This document shows positions 1-6,676 of a stretch of 6,676 bases of DNA, piece by piece. Both the position numbers and the translations under genes were made by a program. Source of the stretch: Acidimicrobiia bacterium (GTDB lineage: Bacteria > Actinomycetota > Acidimicrobiia > UBA5794 > UBA11373); contig JALOLI010000066.1 in assembly GCA_025456165.1 (NCBI GenBank), forward strand, positions 1-6,676, in the 5' to 3' direction. Numbering within the stretch: position 1 is the stretch's first letter; every line of letters starts with the position of its first letter. The notes below the pieces were generated by a model that did not search any database, was not told the origin of the DNA, and was given only the letters and a program-made list of their open reading frames with translations.

Positions 1-55
1 ACTCCCGCCCCGGCCTCCCGACGGGCATACGGTGAGGGGGTGATCCGAGCGATGC

Positions 56-60
56 GGGAG
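56..60 (+). promoter_or_regulatory. Ribosome binding site for the 27-residue peptide
   Basis: A GGGAG stretch lies 8 bases before the ATG at 69, a good Shine-Dalgarno match and spacing. It is the main sequence support that the small reading frame at 69-152 is translated, and it would be the entry point for ribosomes into the whole coupled gene chain. The rest of the 68-base leader shows no convincing -35/-10 pair, KdpE-type operator or hairpin, so the promoter probably lies to the left of the window. Confidence 0.5.
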
Positions 61-68
61 CGTGCGAC

Positions 69-152
69 ATGGCCGACTTGATCGCGGTGGCCGGGGCCCT
101 GGCCGGGTTTGCCCTGCTGATCCTGTTCGCCCGGGCGCTGGAGCGGCTATGA
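69..152 (+). CDS. Small single-span membrane peptide upstream of kdpF (27 aa), possibly KdpF-like
   Basis: This short reading frame starts at an ATG preceded by GGGAG at 8-base spacing. Its TGA overlaps the kdpF ATG in an ATGA junction (149-152). It encodes 27 residues: M-A-D-L-I at the start, a hydrophobic Ala/Leu/Gly/Phe core at about residues 4-21 that fits one membrane span, and a charged tail ending in ARALERL. I do not know a named family for it. I recall similar short hydrophobic peptides with a charged ER-type tail before kdpF or kdpA in other GC-rich bacteria, but cannot verify that here. Counted from the Ala-Asp pair, it has the same 26-residue length as KdpF and shares 8 of 26 positions, including ADxI at the start and ER near the end. 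I infer it may be a second small subunit of the Kdp complex or a leader peptide feeding ribosomes into kdpF. A chance open frame remains possible because it is so short. Confidence 0.6.
   Translation: MADLIAVAGALAGFALLILFARALERL
140..143 (+). promoter_or_regulatory. Ribosome binding site for kdpF
   Basis: GGAG sits 5 bases before the kdpF ATG at 149 and lies inside the end of the preceding small peptide gene. This supports the kdpF start, with reinitiation by ribosomes that finish the upstream peptide at the overlapping TGA. Confidence 0.5.
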
Positions 153-238
153 GCCTCGCCGATGTCATCAGCCTGGCAGTGGCCGCCGGCCTGCTCGTCT
201 TCGTGGTGCTGGCGCTGATCTTCCCCGAGAGGTTCTGA
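149..238 (+). CDS. kdpF: Potassium-transporting ATPase small subunit KdpF
   Basis: The frame encodes 29 residues, starting MSLADVISL, with one hydrophobic span at about residues 6-24 and the ending FPERF. That ending and the size (E. coli KdpF is 29 residues) are typical of KdpF. In the E. coli complex this peptide packs in the membrane against KdpA and stabilises the assembled KdpFABC pump; it has no catalytic residues. The start overlaps the preceding peptide's stop (ATGA), and the TGA shares its last base with the kdpA ATG (TGATG at 236-240), so translation of all three is probably coupled. Genes this short are often missed by automatic callers. The position directly before kdpA plus the characteristic C-terminus make the identification secure despite the short length. 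Confidence 0.93.
   Translation: MSLADVISLAVAAGLLVFVVLALIFPERF
227..232 (+). promoter_or_regulatory. Ribosome binding site for kdpA
   Basis: GAGAGG lies 5 bases before the kdpA ATG at 238, inside the last codons of kdpF. It supports the start at 238, which also shares one base with the kdpF stop codon. Confidence 0.5.
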
Positions 239-1896
239 TGGCGGGGTGGCTGCAGCTTGGTGTCCTGGCCCTCCTCCTGGCGGCTGCCTACCGGCCACTC
301 GGCGACTACATGGCCTGGGTCTTCAGTTCGCCGCAACACCTCCGGGTGGAGCGCTGGTGCTATCGCCTCTGCCGCATCGATCCCGAGGCCGGGCAGACCT
401 GGCGCGGCTACGCCACCTCCCTGCTCGCCTTCTCGGGGGTGTCGGTGCTTCTCCTCTACCTGATGCTGCGGCTGCAGGGCCACCTTCCGCTGTCGCTCGG
501 CCACGGCGCCCTGCCCCCTGCCCTCTCCTTCAACACCGCCGTTTCCTTTGTCACCAACACCAACTGGCAGAACTACTCGGGCGAGCAAGCGCTGGGCCAC
601 GCCGTGCAGATGGCCGGCCTCACCGTGCAGAACTTCCTTTCGGCGGCGGTGGGCCTCGCGGTGGCCCTGGCCCTGGTGCGCGGGCTGATCCGGACCGGGT
701 CGAAGACGCTGGGCAACTTCTGGGTGGACCTGGTGCGAGCCTGCGTGCGCCTCCTGCTCCCCCTCTCCTTCGTCTTCGCTCTGGTGCTGGTCACCCAGGG
801 GGTGGTCCAGAACCTGCACGGGGCCCAGGAGGTGGCCACGCTGGCGGGCGGCACCCAGGAGATCCCCGGCGGGCCCGTCGCCTCCCAGGAGGCCATCAAG
901 GAACTGGGGACGAACGGCGGCGGCTTCTTCAACGCCAACGCCGCTCACCCCTTCGAGAACCCGACACCGTTCTCCAACCTGGTCGAGATATTCCTGCTCC
1001 TGGTCATCCCCTTCTCGCTGACCGGGACCTTCGGGAAACTGGCCGGTGACCGCCGTCAGGGCTATGTGATCGCGGTGGTGATGCTGGCCCTCTGGGTGGC
1101 GTCGGCCCTGCTCCTGTGGCACTTCGAGTCGGGCGGCAACCCGGCCTACCCGGATGTGGTGGCCGGCGGCAACCTGGTGGGGAAGGAAGTCCGCTTCGGC
1201 GTGCCCGGAACCTCCCTTTACGCCGCCTCGACGACGGGGACCTCCACCGGAGCGGTCAACGGTTCCATGGACTCGCTGACGGCCTTCGGCGGCGCCGTGC
1301 CTCTCGTCAACATGATGCTCTCGGAGGTCTCTCCCGGCGGGGTCGGCTCGGGGCTCTACGGGATGCTGGTGCTGGCCATCCTCGCCGTGTTCATCGCCGG
1401 GCTCATGGTCGGGCGCACTCCCGAGTACCTGGGCAAGAGGATCGAGCCGCGGGAGATGAAGCTGGTGACCCTGTACATCCTGGTGGTCCCGGCCGTCGTG
1501 CTCATCCTGTCCGCATTGGCGCTGGCCATGCCCGGGACCCGAGCCTCGATCCTGAACTCGGGCCCGCACGGGCTCAGCGAGGTGCTCTACGCCTTCACCT
1601 CCCAGGCGAACAACAACGGGAGCGCCTTCGCCGGCCTCAACGGCAACACCGCTTTCTACAACATCGCCGGCGGGGCGGCGATGCTCATCGGGCGCTTTGC
1701 CACCACCGTCGCCGGCCTGGCCCTGGCCGGGGCCCTGGCGGCCAAGCGGCCTTCGCCCCCCACGCCGGGCACCTTCCCCACCGCCACGCCGCTCTTCGCC
1801 GGGCTGCTCGCCGGGGTGGTGCTGATCGTCACCGCCCTCATCTACTTCCCGGCCCTGGCCCTGGGGCCGATCGTCGAAGGGCTGCCCTGGCGATGA
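238..1896 (+). CDS. kdpA: Potassium-transporting ATPase K+-binding subunit KdpA
   Basis: KdpA is the K+-selective channel-like subunit of the KdpFABC pump in the cytoplasmic membrane, related to the Trk/Ktr/HKT potassium transporter superfamily. The 552 residues match the usual length (557 in E. coli), with about ten hydrophobic spans. All four filter loops are visible: [12 protein letters not shown] at residues 105-116, [19 protein letters not shown] at 224-242, the [14 protein letters not shown] segment at 362-375, and [14 protein letters not shown] at 454-467. The glycine triplet of the second loop, whose equivalent is essential for K+ selectivity in E. coli, is intact. The start at 238 is supported by GAGAGG five bases upstream and by the N-terminus, which begins directly with the first membrane span followed by RPLGDYMA, as in the family. 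The stop overlaps the kdpB start by four bases (ATGA). No truncation or frameshift is seen. K+ entering here passes to the KdpB subunit through an intramembrane tunnel in the known structures. Confidence 0.98.
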   Translation: MAGWLQLGVLALLLAAAYRPLGDYMAWVFSSPQHLRVERWCYRLCRIDPEAGQTWRGYATSLLAFSGVSVLLLYLMLRLQGHLPLSLGHGALPPALSFNTAVSFVTNTNWQNYSGEQALGHAVQMAGLTVQNFLSAAVGLAVALALVRGLIRTGSKTLGNFWVDLVRACVRLLLPLSFVFALVLVTQGVVQNLHGAQEVATLAGGTQEIPGGPVASQEAIKELGTNGGGFFNANAAHPFENPTPFSNLVEIFLLLVIPFSLTGTFGKLAGDRRQGYVIAVVMLALWVASALLLWHFESGGNPAYPDVVAGGNLVGKEVRFGVPGTSLYAASTTGTSTGAVNGSMDSLTAFGGAVPLVNMMLSEVSPGGVGSGLYGMLVLAILAVFIAGLMVGRTPEYLGKRIEPREMKLVTLYILVVPAVVLILSALALAMPGTRASILNSGPHGLSEVLYAFTSQANNNGSAFAGLNGNTAFYNIAGGAAMLIGRFATTVAGLALAGALAAKRPSPPTPGTFPTATPLFAGLLAGVVLIVTALIYFPALALGPIVEGLPWR

Positions 1897-3881
1897 AGCC
1901 GAGTCTCCTGCTCCAGGCCTTCCCCGCCGCGCTGCGCAAACTGGACCCGCGGCTCCTGTGGCACAACCCGGTGATGTTCGTGGTGGAGGTCGGCTCGGTT
2001 CTGTCCAGCGCGTTCCTCTTCACCGAGTGGAGCCTGTTCGGGGGGCTCCTCGTCGGCTGGCTGTGGCTCACCGTGCTGTTCGCCAATCTGGCCGAAGCGG
2101 TCGCCGAGGGGCGGGGCAAGGCCCAGGCGGAGTCGCTGCGCCGGGCCCGGAAGGAGACCACCGCCCGGCGGCTGCGCGCCGACGGCAGCGAGGAAACCGT
2201 GCCCGCCACCGGGCTCCGGCCCGGGGACCGCTGCCTGGTGGAGGCCGGCGAGGTGATACCGGGCGACGGCGAAGTAGTGGAGGGAGTGGCGGCGGTCGAC
2301 GAGTCGGCCATCACCGGGGAGTCGGCCCCGGTGATCCGGGAGGCGGGGGGCGACCGCAGTTCGGTGACCGGGGGCACCCGGGTGCTCTCCGACCGGATCG
2401 TGGTGCGCATCACCTCCCGGCCCGGCGAGACGTTCCTCGATCGCATGATCGCCCTCGTCGAGGGCGCCCGGCGCCAGAAGACGCCCAACGAGGTGGCCCT
2501 CAACATCCTGCTCGCCGGCCTCACCATCGTGTTCCTGCTCGCCGTGGTCACCCTCCAGCCCTTCGCCGTCTACTCCGGCGCCCCCCAGGCGGTCCCGGTG
2601 CTGGTGGCGCTGCTGGTGTGCCTCATCCCGACGACCATCGGGGCCCTGCTGCCCGCCATCGGGATCGCCGGCATGGACCGCCTGGTGCGCCGCAATGTGC
2701 TCGCCATGTCGGGCCGCGCGGTGGAGGCGGCCGGCGACGTGAGCACGCTGCTCCTCGACAAGACGGGCACCATCACCCTGGGCAACCGCCAGGCCGACGC
2801 CTTCCTCGCCGCGCCCGGGGTGACCGAAGCCGAACTGGCCGACGCCGCCCAGCTCTCGAGCCTGGCCGACGAGACCCCGGAGGGCCGCTCCATCGTGGTC
2901 CTTGCCAAGGAGCGCTACGGGCTACGGGGCCGGGCCCTGGAAGGGGCCGTCCTCGTCCCCTTTGCCGCCCAGACCCGGATGAGCGGGGTGGACCTCGGGG
3001 GAAGGAGGATTCGCAAGGGCGCCGCCGACGCGGTGCGCCGCTGGGTGAAGGAGCAGGGTGGCGCGGTCCCCGGAGAGGTCGCCGCGGCCGTCGATGCCGT
3101 CGCCGCCGCCGGGGGCACCCCTTTGCTGGTGGCCGACGGCCCGCGGGTCCTCGGAACGATCCGGCTCAAGGACGTCGTCAAGGAAGGCCTCGGCCGGCGG
3201 TTCGCCGAACTGCGCTCGATGGGGATCCGCACCGTCATGATCACCGGCGACAACCCCCGCACGGCTGCCGCCATCGCCGCTGAGGCCGGGGTGGACGACT
3301 TCCTCGCCGAGGCGACCCCGGAAGACAAGATGGCCCTCATCCGGCGGGAGCAAGAAGGCGGACGCATGGTGGCCATGACCGGGGACGGCACCAACGACGC
3401 CCCGGCGCTGGCCCAGGCCGATGTCGGGGTAGCCATGAACACCGGCACGGTGGCGGCCAAGGAAGCCGGGAACATGGTGGACCTCGACTCCAACCCCACC
3501 AAGCTCATCGAGATCGTGGCCATCGGCAAGCAGTTGCTCATCACCCGCGGGGCCCTGACGACCTTCTCGATCTCCAACGACGTGGCGAAGTACTTCGCCA
3601 TCATCCCGGCGATGTTCCTGGGGGCCTTCCCGGGCCTCGCCGCGCTCAACGTGATGCGCCTGTCCAGCCCGGAGTCGGCGATCCTGTCGGCGGTCATCTT
3701 CAATGCCCTGGTGATCGTCGCCCTGGTGCCCCTCGCCTTGCGCGGCGTGCGCTACCGGCCGCAGTCCGCCCGGGCCATGCTCCGCCGTAACCTGGGGCTG
3801 TACGGTCTGGGAGGGATCGTGGCGCCCTTCCTGGGCATCAAGGTCATCGACCTCGTCGTCTCGCTGCTCCCGCTGTCATGA
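1893..3881 (+). CDS. kdpB: Potassium-transporting P-type ATPase catalytic subunit KdpB
   Basis: KdpB hydrolyses ATP to drive K+ import and is a class IA P-type ATPase. The 662-residue product has every core motif: TGESAPV at 141-147 in the actuator domain (S144 corresponds to the serine whose phosphorylation inhibits the E. coli pump), CLIPTTIG at 243-250 in membrane span 4, the phosphorylation motif DKTGT with the catalytic aspartate D289, the nucleotide-binding [10 protein letters not shown] at 356-365 and RKGA at 374-377, TGDN at 451-454 and TGDGTNDAP at 497-505. [10 protein letters not shown] at 561-570 carries the D563/K566 pair of span 5 that matters for coupling in E. coli. It is about 20 residues shorter than E. 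coli KdpB (682), mainly at the N-terminus. The frame stays open leftward to about 1116, but that stretch is kdpA read out of frame. The ATG at 1893 overlaps the kdpA stop (ATGA), has a GAAGGG 11 bases upstream, and gives a normal N-terminus ([14 protein letters not shown] at 16-29). Confidence 0.98.
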   Translation: MKPSLLLQAFPAALRKLDPRLLWHNPVMFVVEVGSVLSSAFLFTEWSLFGGLLVGWLWLTVLFANLAEAVAEGRGKAQAESLRRARKETTARRLRADGSEETVPATGLRPGDRCLVEAGEVIPGDGEVVEGVAAVDESAITGESAPVIREAGGDRSSVTGGTRVLSDRIVVRITSRPGETFLDRMIALVEGARRQKTPNEVALNILLAGLTIVFLLAVVTLQPFAVYSGAPQAVPVLVALLVCLIPTTIGALLPAIGIAGMDRLVRRNVLAMSGRAVEAAGDVSTLLLDKTGTITLGNRQADAFLAAPGVTEAELADAAQLSSLADETPEGRSIVVLAKERYGLRGRALEGAVLVPFAAQTRMSGVDLGGRRIRKGAADAVRRWVKEQGGAVPGEVAAAVDAVAAAGGTPLLVADGPRVLGTIRLKDVVKEGLGRRFAELRSMGIRTVMITGDNPRTAAAIAAEAGVDDFLAEATPEDKMALIRREQEGGRMVAMTGDGTNDAPALAQADVGVAMNTGTVAAKEAGNMVDLDSNPTKLIEIVAIGKQLLITRGALTTFSISNDVAKYFAIIPAMFLGAFPGLAALNVMRLSSPESAILSAVIFNALVIVALVPLALRGVRYRPQSARAMLRRNLGLYGLGGIVAPFLGIKVIDLVVSLLPLS

Positions 3882-4438
3882 TCCGTCGCCAGGTCTTCGC
3901 CGCCGTTCGGGTTCTCCTGGCGCTCACCGTGCTACTTGGGGTGCTCTACCCGCTGGCGATCACCGGACTCGCCGAGTTGGCCATGCCGGGCCGTGCCGGC
4001 GGCACGCTGGTGCGATCCGGCGAGCAGGTCGTCGGGTCGGCCCTGATCGGCCAGGAGTTCACCGGGCCGGAGTGGTTCCACGGGCGTCCCGACCCCTTCG
4101 ACCCCACCGCCAGCGGGGCGACCAACCTCGGGCCCTCCAACCCTCTGCTCGCCGATACCGTGCGGGCGACCGCCGCCGATGTGGCTCGCGTGGAGGACTG
4201 GGCCAGCCCCATTCCGGCGGACGCAGTGTCCGGCAGCGGCAGCGGCCTGGATCCACACATCAGCCCGGAGTACGCCCGGCTCCAGGCTCCCCGGGTCGCC
4301 GCGACTCGGGGCCTGGATGAGGAGGAGGTGCTGCGCTTGGTGGAATCGTTCACCGACGGCCGCTCCCTGGGGATTCTGGGCGAACCCCGGGTGAACGTCC
4401 TGTTGCTCAACCTGGCCCTCTCTGGCCTCCGGCCGTGA
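3878..4438 (+). CDS. kdpC: Potassium-transporting ATPase accessory subunit KdpC
   Basis: KdpC is the single-span subunit of the KdpFABC pump; it sits mainly outside the cytoplasmic membrane against KdpA and is needed for assembly and high-affinity uptake. The 186 residues match the family length (190 in E. coli). One hydrophobic segment lies at about residues 9-36, with RR before it fitting an N-in orientation. Conserved blocks follow: GSALIGQEF at 53-61, [20 protein letters not shown] at 66-85, [14 protein letters not shown] at 120-133 with [10 protein letters not shown] at 136-145, and [14 protein letters not shown] at 168-181. The ATG overlaps the kdpB stop (ATGA at 3878-3881). No Shine-Dalgarno sequence is visible in the 25 bases before it, so initiation probably depends on ribosomes terminating kdpB. 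The TGA at 4436-4438 overlaps a possible GTG start of kdpD. Confidence 0.97.
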   Translation: MIRRQVFAAVRVLLALTVLLGVLYPLAITGLAELAMPGRAGGTLVRSGEQVVGSALIGQEFTGPEWFHGRPDPFDPTASGATNLGPSNPLLADTVRATAADVARVEDWASPIPADAVSGSGSGLDPHISPEYARLQAPRVAATRGLDEEEVLRLVESFTDGRSLGILGEPRVNVLLLNLALSGLRP

Positions 4439-4455
4439 CCGATCTGCCGCATACT

Positions 4456-4462
4456 GGGGGGG
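4456..4462 (+). promoter_or_regulatory. Seven-G run, probable ribosome binding site for kdpD
   Basis: Seven consecutive G residues end two bases before the ATG at 4465. A GGGGG within the run can pair with the CCUCC of the 16S rRNA tail using one G-U pair, at about 2-4 bases from the ATG. This is the main reason to prefer the ATG at 4465 over the GTG at 4435, which has no visible ribosome binding site. If the GTG is used, the run lies inside the coding sequence. Confidence 0.4.
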
Positions 4463-4464
4463 AC

Positions 4465-6676
4465 ATGACTGCCGGGCAGCCACGCGGCCGCCTCCACGTA
4501 TGGCTCTCCTACGCCGCCGGCGTGGGCAAGACCTTCACCGTGCTCGGGGTGGCGCACCGCCTGGCCGAGCGGGGTCAGGACGTGGTGGTGGGCTTCGTGG
4601 AGGCGCACGGGCGGGTCCGGACCGCAGCGCTGCTCGACGGCCTCGAGGTCATGCCCCGGCGCCGGGTGCCCCATCACGACTCCTGGTTCGAGGAGATGGA
4701 CGTCGATTCCGTCCTCGCCCGCCGCCCCCAGGTGACAGTGGTGGACGAACTGGCGCACACCAACGTCCCGGGCGGCCGGAACGAGACGCGCTGGCAGGAT
4801 GTGGAGGAGCTGCTCGCCGCCGGCATCACCGTGCTGACCACCCTCAACATCCAGCACTTGGAGTCGCTCAACGACACCGTCGAGCGCATCACCGGGGTGG
4901 CGCAGCGGGAGACGATCCCCGACGCCGTGGTGCGGGCGGCCGACCAGATCGACCTGGTCGATGTCGCTCCCGAACAACTGCGCCGCCGCCTCGCCCGGGG
5001 CGACATCTACCCCCCGGAGAGGATCGATGCCGCCCTGGCGCACTTCTTCCGCGAAGGCAACCTGACTGCCCTGCGCGAGCTGACCCTGCTGTGGCTGGCC
5101 GACCGGGTCGACGAGGAGCTTCTCGAGTACATGGCCCGTCACGAGATCCGGGGGCCGTGGGAGACACGGGAGCGGGTGGTGGTCGCGCTCTCTGGCCAGG
5201 CCTCCAACGCCCACCTGATCCGCCGGGCGGCTCGCATGGCGGCGCGGCGCGGGAGCGACCTGCTGGCCGTGCTGGTGATCTCCGACGACGGGCTGGTCGG
5301 TGCCCGGGGCGAGGGGCCGGCCGAACTGCGGGAGCTGACCGCCGACCTGGGAGGCACGTTCCATGAGGTGGTGGGGAACGACGTGCCCAGCGCCCTGCTT
5401 CAGTTCGCCCGTGCCGAGAATGCCACGCAGCTCGTCCTGGGGGCGAGCACCCGGTCGCGCCTCGCCGAACTGGTGCGCGGCTCGGTGGTGGGCCGGGTGG
5501 TGCGGGAGGCCGGGCCCATCGACGTGCACATCATCTCGCAGGAGGAGCCCCCCGCCGGAGTGATGCTCTCGCGCCGACGCCGGCTTCCCGCCATCCCGCC
5601 GCGCCGGCGAGCCCTCGGCGCCGTCGTTGGAGCGGTCGGCCTGACCGTGCTCACCCTGGCGCTGACGGTGGTGCGCGACCGCCTGGCGCTTTCGACGGTC
5701 TTCCTCATCTACCTCTGCCTCATCATCGGGATCGCCGCCCTGGGGGGATGGTGGCCGGCCATCGCCGGGTCGGTGGCGGCCTTCTTGCTGGTGAACTGGT
5801 ACTTCGTGCCGCCGCTGCACCAGCTGGATGTCGCCTCGGCCGAGAATGCCTTCGCCCTGGGGGTGTTCGTGGCGGTGGGAGGGGTGGTGAGCCTGCTGAT
5901 GGCCAGTGCCGCTCGCCGGCGGATGGAGGCCGCCCGATCGAAAGCCGAAGCCACCGCCCTCACCCGCATGGCCGGGGTGGCCATCGGGGAGCGCGATCCG
6001 TTGCCGGCACTCGTGGACCACTTGCGCACCACCTTCGCCGCCGAGGCGGCCGCGGTCCTGAAGCGGTCCGGCCCGGGGTGGAGGATCGAGGTGGCCTCCG
6101 GGGCGCATCCTCCGGCGGAACCCGAGGCGGCCACCACCGCGCTGGCGCTTTCCGACGACGCAGTCCTGGTCCTGCGGGGCGGGCCGGTGGCCGCCGAGGA
6201 CCGGGGGGTCCTCGGCGCCTTCTCGGCCCATCTGGCTGCGGCGGTGCGCAGCCGGGCGCTCGAGGAAGAGGCGGCGATCGCCGCCCGGGCGGCGTCGCTC
6301 AACCAGTTGCGTTCCACCATCCTGAACGCGGTGTCGCACGACCTGCGCACTCCGCTCTCGTCCATCAAGGCAGCGGTTTCCAGTCTCCGCCAGACCGACA
6401 TCTCCTGGAGCGAGGCCGACCGCGGGGAGTTCCTGGCCACGATCGAGGAGGAGGCCGACCGGCTGAACTCCCTCGTGGGGAACCTCCTCGACATGAGCCG
6501 CCTCCAGGCCGGCGCCCTGTCGCTGGCGCTGCGCCCCATCGGCCTGGACGAGGTCGTGCCCCGCGCCCTGCGCTTCGTCCTGCGGGGGGAGGTCCACGTC
6601 GAAGTGGACGTCCCCGAGACCCTCTCGCGTGTCAAGGCCGATCCCGCCCTGCTGGAGCGGGCGGTGGCCAACGTCG
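4465..6676 (+). CDS. kdpD: Osmosensitive K+ channel sensor histidine kinase KdpD (3' end outside window)
   Basis: KdpD senses K+ limitation and osmotic stress and phosphorylates KdpE, which activates the kdp operon. The frame stays open to the window edge: 737 codons, compared with 894 residues in E. coli. Numbered from the ATG at 4465, the domains are: an N-terminal KdpD domain with P-loop SYAAGVGKT (15-23), Walker B VTVVDELAHTN (90-100) and TTLNIQHLESLND (125-137); a universal-stress-protein domain (about 237-357) ending in GASTRSRL...RGS; an Arg-rich stretch (370-382); four membrane spans of the DUF4118 type (about 383-480, including NWYFVPPLHQLD); an Arg-containing cytoplasmic linker (484-491); a GAF-like region (about 500-600); and a HisKA domain with H-box SHDLRTPLSS, phospho-acceptor H625, and LVGNLLDMSRLQAGAL (670-685). 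The end reaches the N-box (LLERAVANV, N736); the rest of the ATP-binding domain is missing only because the window ends. A GTG at 4435 overlapping the kdpC stop (GTGA) is an alternative start adding 10 residues. kdpE is expected next. Confidence 0.96.
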   Translation, partial: MTAGQPRGRLHVWLSYAAGVGKTFTVLGVAHRLAERGQDVVVGFVEAHGRVRTAALLDGLEVMPRRRVPHHDSWFEEMDVDSVLARRPQVTVVDELAHTNVPGGRNETRWQDVEELLAAGITVLTTLNIQHLESLNDTVERITGVAQRETIPDAVVRAADQIDLVDVAPEQLRRRLARGDIYPPERIDAALAHFFREGNLTALRELTLLWLADRVDEELLEYMARHEIRGPWETRERVVVALSGQASNAHLIRRAARMAARRGSDLLAVLVISDDGLVGARGEGPAELRELTADLGGTFHEVVGNDVPSALLQFARAENATQLVLGASTRSRLAELVRGSVVGRVVREAGPIDVHIISQEEPPAGVMLSRRRRLPAIPPRRRALGAVVGAVGLTVLTLALTVVRDRLALSTVFLIYLCLIIGIAALGGWWPAIAGSVAAFLLVNWYFVPPLHQLDVASAENAFALGVFVAVGGVVSLLMASAARRRMEAARSKAEATALTRMAGVAIGERDPLPALVDHLRTTFAAEAAAVLKRSGPGWRIEVASGAHPPAEPEAATTALALSDDAVLVLRGGPVAAEDRGVLGAFSAHLAAAVRSRALEEEAAIAARAASLNQLRSTILNAVSHDLRTPLSSIKAAVSSLRQTDISWSEADRGEFLATIEEEADRLNSLVGNLLDMSRLQAGALSLALRPIGLDEVVPRALRFVLRGEVHVEVDVPETLSRVKADPALLERAVANV

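Noticed and set aside
17..30. CCCGACGGG near-palindrome and CATACG as possible operator or -10 element in the leader
   Set aside because: The palindrome has a one-base centre and cannot form a hairpin, and CATACG matches a -10 box poorly with no paired -35. Too weak to annotate.
1..81. Open frame from the left edge to a TGA at 79-81, possibly the tail of an upstream gene
   Set aside because: Only 26 codons are visible with no recognisable motif, it would overlap the small peptide gene, and such a short open stretch is uninformative at this GC content.
1116..1892. Leftward extension of the kdpB frame by 259 codons into kdpA
   Set aside because: The extension translates to Arg/Gly/His-rich sequence typical of an out-of-frame read of kdpA. 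The family N-terminus begins properly at 1893.
1958..3283. 441-codon same-strand frame inside kdpB
   Set aside because: The product is low-complexity Arg/Gly/Pro-rich and lies in another frame of a gene with all P-type ATPase motifs; it is a GC-driven shadow.
4439..4464. Possible terminator between kdpC and kdpD
   Set aside because: The 26-base gap has no inverted repeat or T-run; kdpD is more likely part of the same transcript.
3946..6597. Antisense open frame of 883 codons opposite kdpC and kdpD
   Set aside because: Its product is Gly/Arg/His/Pro-rich with no recognisable domain, and it lies fully opposite two well-conserved genes. In very GC-rich coding DNA the sense codons that would create antisense stops are rare, so such long shadows are expected.

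Overview
The window is one strand-consistent block carrying a high-affinity potassium uptake operon of the Kdp type. In order it holds a short unassigned membrane peptide, kdpF, kdpA, kdpB, kdpC and the first roughly four fifths of kdpD, which runs off the right edge. The DNA is very GC-rich, with strong G/C preference at third codon positions. The KdpA and KdpD wording (for example the RVERW/YRL region of KdpA, NWYFVPPLHQL and LVGNLLDMSRLQAGAL in KdpD) resembles actinobacterial versions as I remember them. I therefore infer an actinobacterium or a relative with similar base composition; no rRNA or other marker here settles this.

Layout: 1-68 is the leader, with a Shine-Dalgarno-like GGGAG at its end and no promoter I can defend. 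69-152 is a 27-codon hydrophobic peptide and 149-238 is kdpF (29 codons). 238-1896 is kdpA, 1893-3881 kdpB, 3878-4438 kdpC, and kdpD starts at 4465 (or at a GTG at 4435). Neighbouring genes overlap by 1 to 4 bases at every junction up to kdpC (ATGA, TGATG, ATGA, ATGA). This implies a single transcript with translational coupling. No gene-free stretch exceeds about 70 bases.

How the genes work together: KdpA binds and selects K+ through four pseudo-repeated filter loops. KdpB is the P-type ATPase that powers transport. KdpC is the single-span accessory subunit and KdpF the small stabilising subunit. KdpD is the membrane sensor kinase that, with a response regulator KdpE expected just beyond the window, switches the operon on under K+ limitation or osmotic stress. 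All catalytic and filter motifs that can be checked are intact, so the transporter looks functional.

This is mostly an ordinary conserved operon. The item most worth a second look is the peptide at 69-152. It resembles KdpF in size, ends and topology and could be a second, KdpF-like small subunit. Smaller points are the ambiguous kdpD start next to a seven-G run, an altered P-loop in KdpD, and the absence of the c-di-AMP-binding motif known from a firmicute KdpD.
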